A DNA stretch of 64,000 bases from positions 1,831,426 to 1,895,425 of the forward strand of contig NZ_CP118753.2 of the NCBI RefSeq assembly GCF_034480035.2, in the 5' to 3' direction. How positions within the stretch are numbered: position 1 is the first letter of the stretch; every line of letters starts with the position of its first letter. This document shows positions 38,211-48,355 of this stretch, piece by piece. Below the pieces are notes generated by a model. That model had not been told where the DNA came from. It saw only the letters and a program-made list of their open reading frames with translations, and did no database searches. The DNA is from Methanosphaera sp. ISO3-F5. GTDB taxonomy: Archaea > Methanobacteriota > Methanobacteria > Methanobacteriales > Methanobacteriaceae. A program made the position numbers and the translations under genes.

Positions 38211-38919
38211 CTATTTTTTCCTCCATATATTTTGTAGTTAGTTCTTATGATTAAATTGTGAAGTATTAATCAATGAGGTATATCTAATATTTTTTTTGTA
38301 TTTGTTGTAGTTTTTCTCTATTTTTTTCATTGAATAAAAAACATAAGATATTGTCTGATTATTTTAGAAAGTTTATAATTTTTGTATATCTTTTTTAAAT
38401 AATTTATAAAATAATTTATTTCTCTTTCACTTCAAATCATAACCATAAAATTAACTATTTAATTATAATGGGTTAATGTTTATAAATTTTAACATGATTT
38501 TTTCTAGTAAAAATTTATTTTAAATACTTTTCTTTTCGTTAATGCATAAATAATTAAATCATATCTGTGTTAAAAAAATATCCTTGGATTATATTGGATA
38601 ATTTTAATTTATAATCTGTTATATTATAAAATATTGGAATATATTCATTTTTTATTTATATAAAAGAGTATTTTTGTTATTTTATCAAATAATTAATTAT
38701 CATGTTTTCATTAATAAAAAAAAGTCTTGTTATCTTATCAAAAGATTGATTGTTTTTTTATAGTTCTTTTATTTCTTTAAACACACTTTTTGAACTATAT
38801 TTTTTTTTAAATGTTAAACATTTTTTATATTTTCTTATTAATTAATGTGTTCATTTTTAATTCAAGAAATAATGTGTTGTTAAAAATGGGGGTTAAGTGG
38901 GTTGTTAAAACATGTAAGT
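38211..38919. other. Long AT-rich spacer between adhesin genes 2 and 3
   Basis: 709 bp. On minus it holds the ribosome site and promoter of gene 2 in the first 100 bp, and at its right end the 3' flank of gene 3 (AAAATGGGGGTTAAG), like the flank after gene 1. The middle is nearly pure A/T with no open frame of note, tRNA or repeat. Long adhesin upstream regions may carry regulation that cannot be read by eye. Confidence 0.5.
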
Positions 38920-41900
38920 TTATGCTTTAACAATATTGTTTGTTTCGTTACGGGCTCCAAGGTATGCTTGACGAGCACCTGTTACGATCATAACTTTTTT
39001 GACTTTAATGTCCTGTTTTACTTGTATGTTTTTGAGGTTTATTTTTCCATTGCTTACTTTGAATGTTTGTGTTTTATTGGTTTTAGGGTTAACATAGGTT
39101 TTACCGTTAATTTTAATAGCAACATTATTTGTTCCTATCACATTCTTACCCTTATAGTCTTTGATTGTTGCCTGTACATTTAAAACATTTTTGTTGTTGA
39201 TGCTTGTTTTAGCTATGTCTATTGTTACTGAGCTTCTTTTGACATTGAATGTTGTGGTATTTCTTGTGTCCGGATAGTAATTGTCACTTACCAGTACTGC
39301 TTCAACTGTGTAGTCACGTACTTGGCCATCCTTGGTTACTCCGCCCATACCAGCTGGTACAGTGTACTTATAAGTTGCAGTGTTATCACTACCTACTTTT
39401 ACCAGTAAGTTTTTGCCATTCTTGTTTTTGATTGTTTTACCGTTTATCTTGAATAATACTTTGGTTCCGGTATGCATCATTGTGGTGTTTTTATAGTTTT
39501 TGGTTGTATCGGTTAGTTTTGCTGTGAATTTGATTGTATTGTATTGTTTCTGTGTCTTAGGACTTGTTGTCACTGTTATTTTTGCTTCTCGTTTCTTGAT
39601 TTGAGCGGTTACAACAGTACTTTTTGCCTCATTGTACTTGTAGCTTCCACTATAGGATGCGGTTAGGTTTTTAGCATTACGTAAGTACATGTCTGCATTA
39701 ATTGTTATGCTTGCAATACCGTCTTTTACTTGGAACTTCCAGGCACTTGCATTACTGTCAAACCTGCCATCAGTTCTTAGTGTTTTACCGTTTAATTTGA
39801 ACACTAAGTTTCCACCACTTACAGGATTACCATTCACATCAGTTACGTGTGCAGTTAGTGTAATCTGTTCTCCTATTATTCCATTGACAGGGTCTACTGT
39901 TACTTTTGTGTTTACTTTTGTTACTGTTACATTGGTGGTTGTGGTTGATGGATTGTATGTGTCATTGCCTTCATATTTTACTGTGAATGAATGTTTTCCA
40001 CTTGTCATGTCTGCTATTGTTATACTCTCTGTGTCTTCAATGTTATGTGCAGAAATTACTTTTCCTTTTTCATCGTATACTATGAGTGTTCCGTTAACTA
40101 TTGTTTTACCGTCTTTTCCGTTTACTTTTACTTCGAATGTAACATTGTCTACTTGTGTATTTGTTACTTTAACAGTGGTTGTTGTGTTTATTTTTGCTAC
40201 ATTGAATGTGGTTGTGTTAAAGCTGTCCTTGTTTATGTTGTTTCCTTCATAGAATACTTCAACATAGTTGTCTCCAACGTGCACGGTCTTATACGTGTAT
40301 GTGAAGGATCCTGTGCTTGAAGTTTTAAGGTCTGCTTTTTCCTCGTCAATGTATAATATTACCGGTGCATCTTTCACGTTTTTACCTGTCTGGTCAGTTA
40401 ATGTTCCAGTAATTGTTATTGTTTCGCCAACTGTTGCGTTTTTAGCAGTTACTGTTATTTTTGTGTTAAGTTTTTCAACATTGAATGCTGTTTTATTGAA
40501 ACTGTCCATGTACACATCGTTTCCTTCATAGATTACTGCTGCATGATTTTCACCAGTAATATTAGTGGTGGTAACTAGTTTGAATTCACCATCAGCACCT
40601 GTTTTTATGTTAAATGTGTAATCATCAACATATACTGTGATTGGTGCATTACCTATAACTTTACCAGTTATATCAGTAAGTTTACCAGTTATCGTGGTTT
40701 TATCATAAACTGTTGTGTTGGTAGCGGTGATAGTGACTGTTGTATTCATTTTCTTAATATGGAATATTGTTGAATTAATTACATCAGTATAACTGTAATT
40801 TCCATCATAGAATGCTAACACATAATTTTCGCCGGTAGCGTTAATTTCACATTCATAGTATCCTATACCATTCTTGTCAGTGGTTATGTTAGCTGGTTTG
40901 TCATCTACATAGAATCTGATACTAGCGTTTGCTATTTTTTTACCATCAGTATCAGTAAGATTAAACATTATCCTTGTTTTTTCACCAATTGTATTATTGG
41001 TTGCAACAATATTCAATACACTTTCTCTTATAATAACATCAAATGTTGTTGTGTTCGTGAGTTGTGGTAAGTAGTATGTTTTATTGAATGCTACTGTTAC
41101 ATTTTGGGTGCCTAGTGTTGTGGTTGTGTAATTAAATTCGTATTCACCGTTACTGTCTGTGTTTGTGGTTGCTATGTATGTGCCGTTAATGTATAAGTCA
41201 ACTGGTTTATCTGCAAACACTACGTCTTCACCATTACTTTTAGTGTAATATGCTCTTCCCTTGATTGTTGTATCATCACCAACTTTAACGGGACTGGTAG
41301 CATTTACTGTTAGCATGTAATCATGTGGTAATAGGAAGTAGTACGTGTTGCTTATGTAATCTTGTTTGCCATAGTATTGTGATGCATTGTTCTGGGTAAT
41401 AACTATCTTGTAAAGATAATTATCAGGGTCCACAACTATGCCTTCTATTCTATCATAGTATCTTGTTTCTTCTGTTCTGTTATCTGTTTTGTTTGTTATG
41501 TTTAAGAAGGTTTTAATACCATTGCTGCTTTCATCAATGTATACTGTTACATTTGCATAGTCAGGAACATATTCATCATACATTTTTTCTCCATCAAATT
41601 CGCTTATATAGATCATTTTATCAGTATCATTAATGAAGAAGTTTTCCGGACTGTTATTATAGAATTCTGTATTGGTTACATTACAAGTGTATTCACTTCC
41701 ACCAGATATATAAATAACTCCTCTAGACTCCTCTAAATCATAAGGATTTTCGAGTATGGCCTGGTTTGATGAGAATCTTGCATGGTCAATAACTGCATTA
41801 CCATATATACATATTCCGGGAGCTATAATGCTTTCACCACTATTATAATTAATATTCTTATCAAATATTGTGTTATTAACTTTTAGGACACAATCACTAG

Positions 41901-44424
41901 GCGCATCATATACTATGACATGACCTTCGCCTCCACCAATGTTTGATGTGAAATTAGAATTGGTGATGGTTAAATTTTCTCCATAATGGTATATTGCTGA
42001 ACCTTCACAGTATAAGTCTTCCATCCATAACTCTACAGTTTCTGGTAAACCATTTCCAATAAAGTTACTGTTATCTATGCTTAATATTGTTGATGAACTG
42101 TATAGTGCTCCACTCATACCCATATAATATATTCCTTCACTAGGTGCTATTTTGTTGTTGATGAAGTTGGAGTTATTTATAGTAACATTTCCCTCGGATA
42201 ATAAGATACTTCCATCGTCTGATGCATTATTTGAGGTGAAATTAACATTATCTATTATGAATGTACTGTTTTCTTCTAAACTTCCTTCATAATATAATGC
42301 TGCTCCTTCGTCACCTGTATGATTAGAAATTTCAGAGTTCATGATACTGGTATTTCCACTGTTTCTTATGCGGATGGCTGCTTCAGTTTCCATCATACTA
42401 TTATTCGGTAATGAATTAGCATTGAATTTAGTGTTATCAATTATCACATTACCTTCTTCACTTTCTAAGTATAATGCTCCACCGTTACTAGCATAGTTAT
42501 GGTCAAAGACGGAATTATTTATAGTAACATCATTCATGCTAGGCAAGTATAATGCTCCACCGAACTCTGTATAGTAAGGATAGATACCTAGTCCATTTGC
42601 AATAAATGTGGAATTATCAACAACCAGATCATTATTTCCGTCACACTCTAAGTAAAGAGCACCACCACGGGTTGCCTTATTTTTGATGAAATCAGAATTT
42701 TTAATCGTGGTACTTGAGTCACCTTCGATAACTATTTTCATAGCTCCTCCTGCTTCACTAGGCTGTGATCTGGGATTACCGTTAGAGTCAAATATTGAAT
42801 CTGTAATGTTTATCTGTGTATTATTTTCTCCATAATAATTTATTGCTGCTCCTTCTTTTGCTAGGTTTTCTGTGAAGTTTGTGTTAGTTATACTTAATGT
42901 TGTGTTTTCATTAGCACTGATAGTTACAGCACCACTTTCACTTGGAGAATAATGAGGTTTATATCCATTTGAAGCAATTAAACAATCATCTATGATGATT
43001 TTATTGTTATTTTCTCCTTCATAACTGATTACTGAACCTTCCTGTACTTTATTTAATGTAAAATTACTGTTTAATAATGTAACTGCCGTGTTGTTTCCTG
43101 ATGTTATTCTTATAGCTCCACCATAAGAGGTTAAACCATAATTTTCTGGATAACCATTACCTGTGAAATTAGAGTCACTTATTTCAAGATTACTATCATT
43201 TGCTATTGCAATTAATATTGCAGCACCAATATCTCCAGCATTGTCTATGAAAGTGGATTTACTTATTTTGGTTGTACCATTTTCATTAACAGTATTTATC
43301 GCTCCACCACCGGTAGCTCTGTTAGAAATAAATGTAATGTTGGTTAATGTCAAGTCTTTTGTACTGTCTACATTGATGGCTCCACCAATCTCTGCTTCAT
43401 TGGACATAAACTCAATGTTTTCAAAGTTTATGTCTCCATCATTGGCAAGATATAATGCTCCACCACTCATTGTTCCATTGTTTTTGTAGAATGTTGTGTT
43501 AGCTATTGTGGTTTTTCCATTATTCCATAATGCTATTGCTCCACCCATTGAACCTTGATTTGAGTTAAATTCAGAATTGGTTATGCGTATTGTTCCATTA
43601 GAGTTTAAACTTAATGCTCCACCAACTAAAAATCCGTACTGGTCTGCTCCATTACCATTGAAGATACAGTTGTCTATCAGCAGATTACTTCCGTTTGTTC
43701 CAACATAATGAACTGCACTTCCACCAAATAATGCTGCGTTGTTTCTGAATTCTGAGTTTGTTATGGAAACATTATATACATGTTCTCCCGTGTATATTTC
43801 ATTTCCTTCATCATCCAGGTCAGGGTATGCTTCAATGTATAGTGCACCTGCTGTAATTCCACCATTATTATACATTCGGGTGTTGTTTATGTTTACGTTT
43901 CCGTACCTGGAGACTATTGCTCCTGATGCTTTTTCTTCGAATGTTTCAGTGTTAGGCATACAGCTTTGTATTGTTAGATTGTTGATTGTTAGGTTGCATA
44001 CGTGTATTATGTTTAGGAATTCGTTTTTGTCTTGTCCGTCTATTGTTTTGCCGTTACCTTCTATTTTTAGGTTTTTGATTGTTTGGCTTACGTTTATTGT
44101 TTGTGTTATTGTGTATGTTTCTTCTTCTCCACCCAGGTTTATGGTGGTGTCTTCAGCAGCATTTTTGTCTGTTAGTTTCTGGTATAGTTCTTCATAATTT
44201 GTTACTGTTTCTGTTGCTTCTTTGGTGTTTGTTTGTATGTTCTTGTTTATTGTTTTAGGTGTTTGTGGTGTGTCTTGTATGTTGTCATTGTTGTTTGGTG
44301 ATGTTTGGTCTGCTGTTATTGTCGTTGTTGTATCATTGTTTGATACGTCTGTTGCACTTATCATGCTTAGGCTTGCGATAAGTGCTATGATTAGTGTCAT
44401 AAGGAATATTTTCTTATGTATCAC
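38920..44424 (-). CDS. Giant adhesin-like protein 3
   Basis: 1834 aa, GTG start at 44424 with GGAGG upstream. Signal peptide KKIFLMTLIIALIASLSMIS then AT. Its first 75 residues match protein 2 closely (DVSNNDTTTTITADQTSPNN). Beta-helix from about 85 to 950 with many GGA(I/L)YL / N.NFT.N units. Ig-like units from about 1010 to 1500 (at least five: TTITGKLTD; TITGTLTDQTGKNVKDAPVI). Conserved tail from about 1510 (GNPVSGGNLVFKLNGKTLRT; KYTVPAGMGGVTKDGQVRDY; MIVTGARQAYLGARNETNNI). The three giants stand in tandem in the same orientation, likely separate transcription units given spacers of 380-710 bp. Confidence 0.88.
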   Translation of the reverse strand: MIHKKIFLMTLIIALIASLSMISATDVSNNDTTTTITADQTSPNNNDNIQDTPQTPKTINKNIQTNTKEATETVTNYEELYQKLTDKNAAEDTTINLGGEEETYTITQTINVSQTIKNLKIEGNGKTIDGQDKNEFLNIIHVCNLTINNLTIQSCMPNTETFEEKASGAIVSRYGNVNINNTRMYNNGGITAGALYIEAYPDLDDEGNEIYTGEHVYNVSITNSEFRNNAALFGGSAVHYVGTNGSNLLIDNCIFNGNGADQYGFLVGGALSLNSNGTIRITNSEFNSNQGSMGGAIALWNNGKTTIANTTFYKNNGTMSGGALYLANDGDINFENIEFMSNEAEIGGAINVDSTKDLTLTNITFISNRATGGGAINTVNENGTTKISKSTFIDNAGDIGAAILIAIANDSNLEISDSNFTGNGYPENYGLTSYGGAIRITSGNNTAVTLLNSNFTLNKVQEGSVISYEGENNNKIIIDDCLIASNGYKPHYSPSESGAVTISANENTTLSITNTNFTENLAKEGAAINYYGENNTQINITDSIFDSNGNPRSQPSEAGGAMKIVIEGDSSTTIKNSDFIKNKATRGGALYLECDGNNDLVVDNSTFIANGLGIYPYYTEFGGALYLPSMNDVTINNSVFDHNYASNGGALYLESEEGNVIIDNTKFNANSLPNNSMMETEAAIRIRNSGNTSIMNSEISNHTGDEGAALYYEGSLEENSTFIIDNVNFTSNNASDDGSILLSEGNVTINNSNFINNKIAPSEGIYYMGMSGALYSSSTILSIDNSNFIGNGLPETVELWMEDLYCEGSAIYHYGENLTITNSNFTSNIGGGEGHVIVYDAPSDCVLKVNNTIFDKNINYNSGESIIAPGICIYGNAVIDHARFSSNQAILENPYDLEESRGVIYISGGSEYTCNVTNTEFYNNSPENFFINDTDKMIYISEFDGEKMYDEYVPDYANVTVYIDESSNGIKTFLNITNKTDNRTEETRYYDRIEGIVVDPDNYLYKIVITQNNASQYYGKQDYISNTYYFLLPHDYMLTVNATSPVKVGDDTTIKGRAYYTKSNGEDVVFADKPVDLYINGTYIATTNTDSNGEYEFNYTTTTLGTQNVTVAFNKTYYLPQLTNTTTFDVIIRESVLNIVATNNTIGEKTRIMFNLTDTDGKKIANASIRFYVDDKPANITTDKNGIGYYECEINATGENYVLAFYDGNYSYTDVINSTIFHIKKMNTTVTITATNTTVYDKTTITGKLTDITGKVIGNAPITVYVDDYTFNIKTGADGEFKLVTTTNITGENHAAVIYEGNDVYMDSFNKTAFNVEKLNTKITVTAKNATVGETITITGTLTDQTGKNVKDAPVILYIDEEKADLKTSSTGSFTYTYKTVHVGDNYVEVFYEGNNINKDSFNTTTFNVAKINTTTTVKVTNTQVDNVTFEVKVNGKDGKTIVNGTLIVYDEKGKVISAHNIEDTESITIADMTSGKHSFTVKYEGNDTYNPSTTTTNVTVTKVNTKVTVDPVNGIIGEQITLTAHVTDVNGNPVSGGNLVFKLNGKTLRTDGRFDSNASAWKFQVKDGIASITINADMYLRNAKNLTASYSGSYKYNEAKSTVVTAQIKKREAKITVTTSPKTQKQYNTIKFTAKLTDTTKNYKNTTMMHTGTKVLFKINGKTIKNKNGKNLLVKVGSDNTATYKYTVPAGMGGVTKDGQVRDYTVEAVLVSDNYYPDTRNTTTFNVKRSSVTIDIAKTSINNKNVLNVQATIKDYKGKNVIGTNNVAIKINGKTYVNPKTNKTQTFKVSNGKINLKNIQVKQDIKVKKVMIVTGARQAYLGARNETNNIVKA

Positions 44425-45089
44425 CAGTTTTTTCCTCCTTTTATTTGTGTTTAGTTAATTTTTCGGTTTATTTTATGTGTATGTTGTTGCTTTTCGTTGT
44501 CTTTTAATTTTGTTTTCATTTTTTTGTAATATTTTCAGCTTTTATGGTTATTTTCTAAAAATTCTTTATTTCATTGTTTTTGTCTTTTTTTGTTATTATT
44601 TTTGATAAAATTAACCATTATTAGTTGTATTCTTTTAATTATTAAATTTAATGACTATTTTTTGGTATTAGACTGTTGTTTTGGTGGTTTTATTTGTTGT
44701 GTTTTGGCTTTTTTTGTCTTTGTTTTTTGTCTTTGTATTATTACACAATCCTATTATATATTCAGATATATCAAAATTAGATTTATTATAAAATAAGGGA
44801 TATCTTTATAATAGCATATTATTATTATGATGTGTTACTTTTAAAAGTAATAAAAAACACTCATACCACTCAAACAATCCACAATAAAACTAAATAAATT
44901 AAAAATCTGATAAAAAAACAAGAATAGCCCTTCATTCCAGAAAAAAATACTTCAATATACAAGTATCCACATATTTTAAACATTTTTCAATTTAAAATTT
45001 TCTTAAGAAAAATACATATAACATTAATTATTTAAGCTTTGAAGAAGTAAATATATTATTAAAAAGTTTAAAGGGAAGGAGGATTATAT
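44425..45089. other. Divergent spacer between adhesin gene 3 and the small secreted-protein gene
   Basis: 665 bp, AT-rich. Contains upstream signals of two divergent genes. A 68-codon plus-strand frame (44590-44796) is Ile/Phe/Cys-rich with no ribosome site; I consider it chance. A TATA-like run near 45035-45055 probably serves the gene at 45090. Confidence 0.45.
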
Positions 45090-45491
45090 TTGAAAAATAA
45101 ATTAATGCCCTTAATACTGTTGGGTGTTGTTGTGATATTGTTTTATGTTGGATCAACAATGTTTTATAATACTGGTCTTGGAATAACAGATTTAAACGTT
45201 AATAAAAGTGACTCTAATGATACAACATATGACATATCCTATATGTTACGTTCAGTAAGGAGTTTTAACAAAGTATCAATGGAATATAAATTATTTGATG
45301 CTAAAAATCAGGTATTTGCTACTGGGTCTAATGAATTAAATGGGATAAAGGATGGTACTTTCCAAATTAACGATACCATTGTTTCAAAGGATTCATCACA
45401 AGTTGCTAAACGAATTGAAATAATGTTATATGAAATTGATGAATCTAATACTCGAAAACAGATTTTTGATCAAACATTTGATATAAATTAA
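45090..45491 (+). CDS. Small secreted or membrane-anchored protein, TTG start
   Basis: 133 aa. The start is TTG at 45090, supported by AAGGAGGA 6 nt upstream; no ATG is near. Residues 5-26 (LMPLILLGVVVILFYVGSTM) form one membrane segment or uncleaved signal anchor. The remaining 105 residues are a predicted extracytoplasmic beta-rich domain (YDISYMLRSVRSFNKVSMEY; RIEIMLYEIDESNTRKQIF). Single-gene unit between the adhesins and the cluster at 45.8 kb. No family recognised; similar small anchored proteins with an FxxTGxx-type beta domain are common in Methanobacteriales. Confidence 0.7.
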   Translation: MKNKLMPLILLGVVVILFYVGSTMFYNTGLGITDLNVNKSDSNDTTYDISYMLRSVRSFNKVSMEYKLFDAKNQVFATGSNELNGIKDGTFQINDTIVSKDSSQVAKRIEIMLYEIDESNTRKQIFDQTFDIN

Positions 45492-45570
45492 TACTTCTCC
45501 GTGTATTAATTTATAATAATATTTTTTACTATTTTTTACTATTTTTTTCAAGATTTTTCTTCATATTATT

Positions 45571-45640
45571 TGTTGTTTGTTGTTTGTTGTTTGTTGTTGT
45601 TGTTGTTGTTGTAGTAGTAGTAGTAGTAGTAGTAGTAGTA
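45571..45640 (+). repeat. Compound microsatellite: TTGTTTG, TTG and GTA runs
   Basis: TGTTTGT-type units from 45571, then (TTG)n to 45610, then ten perfect GTA triplets (45611-45640). Lies between the end of the small secreted-protein gene (80 bp away) and the convergent gene at 45817, so it is not in coding sequence. Expected to vary in length between isolates. Confidence 0.85.
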
Positions 45641-45816
45641 AGTTCCTTATCACAAAATATGTATTAATTATGTATAAAAATAGTATTACGATTTCTGCGG
45701 ATATATGCCTAACATGAATGGTATTACAGTATCACAAAACAAAAAAATAAAAGGTAACATGGGAATACCATTACTCCCACACTACCTTCGCATAGAGTTA
45801 CACATGAAATGTACCT

Positions 45817-46407
45817 TTAAATGTCATATTTAAAATCATGTTTCTTGCGAGTTTTTCTTTGATGTATATGTTCCCGGGTTAAGTAATCTCGTTTATTAAG
45901 TAATTCATGATGACTATCCATCCACTCCTTAAGATAAGTGCTATCAATTTTAAGCTTAACTGCAACCCTATGTATAGTATCATAATCAGTACCAATATCT
46001 GAATTATGTATTCCCTGCAATGTGGGAAGTACGCTAAGAATCTTTTCTTCAATAACTTCCGGATCAGTTATTTCTGGTGTGGATTCTTCAGAGCTACTGC
46101 TTTCTTCAGCTAATCTGGAAAGTTCTTCATCACATTTATCTGACATTTTAGTTAGTTTGTTCATTATCCGCTTACGCTTCAGTTTTTCTGTTTTATTTAT
46201 CTTTGCAGCTGATCTTTTTTCTTCTTCTTCCACGTTTTTCATAATCTTTTTTAGCATTTCCTTCTTGCTTAGTTCATTTTCTCGTTGGTGTTTTCCATCA
46301 TAATAGTTTATTGCATCTCTAACAAATTTGCTCTTGTTTTTTGCTTTTTTTACTTTATCATATTCCTTGTTTGAAAGTTTAACTCTTAGGGGTATGTTGT
46401 ACTTCAT
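45817..46407 (-). CDS. Hypothetical protein with N-terminal DNA-binding-like segment and coiled coil
   Basis: 196 aa. The first 40 residues (IPLRVKLSNKEYDKVKKAKN then KSKFVRDAINYY) look like a ribbon-helix-helix domain: a short strand with alternating residues and two helices ending in the FVRDAI motif. A long charged helix follows (KEMLKKIMKNVEEEEKRSAA, about residues 45-105), then an acidic Ser-rich hinge (SSSSEESTPE) and a C-terminal helical domain with the pattern DYDTIHRVAVKLKIDSTYLK. Ribosome site GAGGTG fits the ATG at 46407. Possibly a regulator or partition-like protein; it closes a three-gene minus-strand cluster (45817-47988). Confidence 0.65.
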   Translation of the reverse strand: MKYNIPLRVKLSNKEYDKVKKAKNKSKFVRDAINYYDGKHQRENELSKKEMLKKIMKNVEEEEKRSAAKINKTEKLKRKRIMNKLTKMSDKCDEELSRLAEESSSSEESTPEITDPEVIEEKILSVLPTLQGIHNSDIGTDYDTIHRVAVKLKIDSTYLKEWMDSHHELLNKRDYLTREHIHQRKTRKKHDFKYDI

Positions 46408-46589
46408 TTATCTTTCACCTCTTAAATTATTATACACGTGTTTTACTCTAGTTATTGTATGGGGAATGTCTGTCATGTACCCTGTCCTATTCAATGGAGT
46501 GTGTGTTTTTTTTACATGACTCGATTCCCTTTATTATTTTTTTGTGGGGGGACTGTTTTTTAAGATTAAATCCACTACTTATTTTGTTT

Positions 46590-47591
46590 TTATCCCTCCG
46601 TTTTGAAGAAATCTGTTGTATCATAGTAGTATCTTGTTATGTTCTTGTGTTTATAATAGTTGCGCTCAAATTTGGGCACTTGTTTTTTCTTCCAACTTGT
46701 TTCTTCTAATCTTATTTTAACGTATCTTGCCTGTTCTATGTTATCATAGTAACCATAGATTGTTCTTTTTTTATTGACTGTTCGTTCTACGCAGTATCTT
46801 CCGTTTCGTCTGTGGATGTATTTGTCTCTTTTATGTATTTTCTTGGTAATTTTCATTATGTGCTTAACGTCTTTTTTGTTCCATTTTTTACTGTCAAGGT
46901 ATCTTTTTATGAGGCATGCCAGGTTGTATGTGGGATAGTTTCCGATGATTAGCTTATTGTTACGTATCTGTTTTTCTAGTTGGTATTTGTTCTTGTTTTC
47001 GTCCTTGTAGTATATGTTTTCGCATTCGTGTGTGAATGAGGGCAGTTCTTCATTGCTGTAGTCGTGGATTGTTGTTGGATCTTCACACATTAGTTCTTCG
47101 TTTCCGTTATATTTTACTATAAGGTCTCTTTCGTATAATGCATCAACAAGATTCTTATGAGTACTTCTTACAACGCCCTCGTAAACCACATGGTATCGTC
47201 CAAGCATCTTATGATATGTGATGTATTTGTAAAATTCTTTATGAGCTATCTTTTCAACTTGTGAAATGTTAAGATCATCCTCATAGAATGGTAATATTTT
47301 CTTAATTATACGTGCATATTTACAATTTTTATAAGTTCCGAATGTTCTTCCATTCTTCTTATTAATAACCAAATAACCACATTCAATCTCTTTAACATAA
47401 TACTGTGGAAAACGTTGATTCAATGGATATCCAGTAGTAGCATTTTTATACCAATTGTTCCTAGCAAGTTTGTCCCTATGCTCGATGGCATCACTTAGTC
47501 TGTCAAAGCTTCCATAGACGATAGTTTTATTATAGATACTTTTCTTAATAATGTAACGGTTATTTGTCTTGTAAATATTCCTGTATATCAT
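46590..47591 (-). CDS. Protein built of five AP2-like repeats
   Basis: 333 aa, highly basic. Units of about 40-60 residues recur: YIIKKSIYNKTIVYGSFDRL...DKLARNNW; GYLVINKKNGRTFGTYKN...IKKIL; YHVVYEGVVRSTHKNLVDAL...; YQLEKQIRNNKLIIGNYPTY...YLDSKKW; YCVERTVNKKRTIYGYYDNI...RLEETSW. Each has three strands (Y.V.......YG.Y) then a helix with A...RD.L and a final W, the layout of AP2/integrase-N DNA-binding domains known from phage integrases and HNH endonucleases. No catalytic domain is attached. The upstream gene's stop is 1 nt before this ATG, so they are coupled. Predicted nucleic-acid binding; function unknown. Confidence 0.62.
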   Translation of the reverse strand: MIYRNIYKTNNRYIIKKSIYNKTIVYGSFDRLSDAIEHRDKLARNNWYKNATTGYPLNQRFPQYYVKEIECGYLVINKKNGRTFGTYKNCKYARIIKKILPFYEDDLNISQVEKIAHKEFYKYITYHKMLGRYHVVYEGVVRSTHKNLVDALYERDLIVKYNGNEELMCEDPTTIHDYSNEELPSFTHECENIYYKDENKNKYQLEKQIRNNKLIIGNYPTYNLACLIKRYLDSKKWNKKDVKHIMKITKKIHKRDKYIHRRNGRYCVERTVNKKRTIYGYYDNIEQARYVKIRLEETSWKKKQVPKFERNYYKHKNITRYYYDTTDFFKTEG

Positions 47592-47592
47592 T

Positions 47593-47988
47593 TCACACCC
47601 TTCTTATAATATCATCTAATGCTTTGAAAGTGTCCTTTTCCTTAATTTTATATGTTTTAACATTTTTTATTTTATCTAGTTGTCTTATCTTCCGGTTAAC
47701 TTCCTCATTTTCATGGTCTAGGTTGTCAATGATTATGATTCTTATCTTGCCACGGTTTTCTAACTGTTTTATCATATTAGTCATATTTTTTTCAAGTATT
47801 GTCTTTGTGTATGTTTGTGTAATCTTCGTATCTTTTGTCTGGTATTGTATGTTGGGATCTAATGTTGTTGTTATGATATGATACTTTTTGCCAAATTTTT
47901 GGAATAATTCTATTATTGATTCAATATCATTTTTCTCATTGACTTTCAATGTTTTTCTATTGAAATATTTTTTCTTAATTTTATTCAA
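47593..47988 (-). CDS. Hypothetical protein coupled to the AP2-repeat gene
   Basis: 131 aa, TTG start at 47988 with AAGGAGG 8 nt upstream. Predicted alpha/beta: YHIITTTLDPNIQYQT, a Lys-rich helix, then the strand KIRIIIIDNLDHENEEVNRK and KTYKIKEKDTFKALDDIIRR. The IIIIDNLDHEN strand-acidic pattern may be a Rossmann-like or NYN/nuclease-like site, but I cannot assign a family. It is the first gene of the minus-strand cluster that continues with the AP2-repeat protein and, 180 bp on, the RHH-like protein. Confidence 0.55.
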   Translation of the reverse strand: MNKIKKKYFNRKTLKVNEKNDIESIIELFQKFGKKYHIITTTLDPNIQYQTKDTKITQTYTKTILEKNMTNMIKQLENRGKIRIIIIDNLDHENEEVNRKIRQLDKIKNVKTYKIKEKDTFKALDDIIRRV

Positions 47989-48104
47989 CGTTAATACCTC
48001 CTTTAATCTTTTCTTAACTTATAATTCACTATTTTCAAGAAATATTTTTAATTATTTTCTTGATTGTATAATTATTTATTAAGAGTTACTTATAAAGGAT
48101 TTTA

Positions 48105-48291
48105 AGCCCCATACTCCCTCCCCCACTCTCCCACACTCCCCCACACACTCACTCCCTCTCTGTGCCCAAAAACACGAGGTATAACGAAATAAAATCTAAC
48201 CACCAAAAAAAAATAATACTTACCAACACCCCCCACAGTACTTACCAACACCCCCCTCCCCCCAATATTACTTACCAACCCCCGGTTTCCT
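48105..48291. repeat. C-rich block with three direct repeats before the Cdc6-like gene
   Basis: The plus strand changes abruptly from T/G-rich to C-rich. The first part (48105-48155) is CCCTC/CACTC-type low complexity. Then the unit TACTTACCAACACCCCCC occurs at 48217-48234 and 48239-48256, and shortened (TACTTACCAACCCCC) at 48269-48283, with spacings of 22 and 30 bp. On minus it reads a G-run followed by TTGGTAAGTA. Archaeal origin recognition boxes also combine a core with a G-string, and the block sits 70-250 bp upstream of an Orc1/Cdc6 homologue. Origin function is inference. Confidence 0.6.
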
Positions 48292-48355
48292 TTAAATAAC
48301 ATAAAAAACTAATAAATAAAACAGAAAAAAACACAAAAAAAGAGGTGAAAAAAAG

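Noticed and set aside
27343-44458. Many plus-strand open frames of 60-190 codons across the giant adhesin genes
   Set aside because: They are antisense shadows of repetitive, A/C-rich coding sequence; they lack ribosome sites and have Val/Leu/Ser-rich compositions dictated by the complement of Thr/Asn codons.
44590-44796. 68-codon hydrophobic plus-strand frame
   Set aside because: Composition expected from T-rich DNA; no ribosome site.
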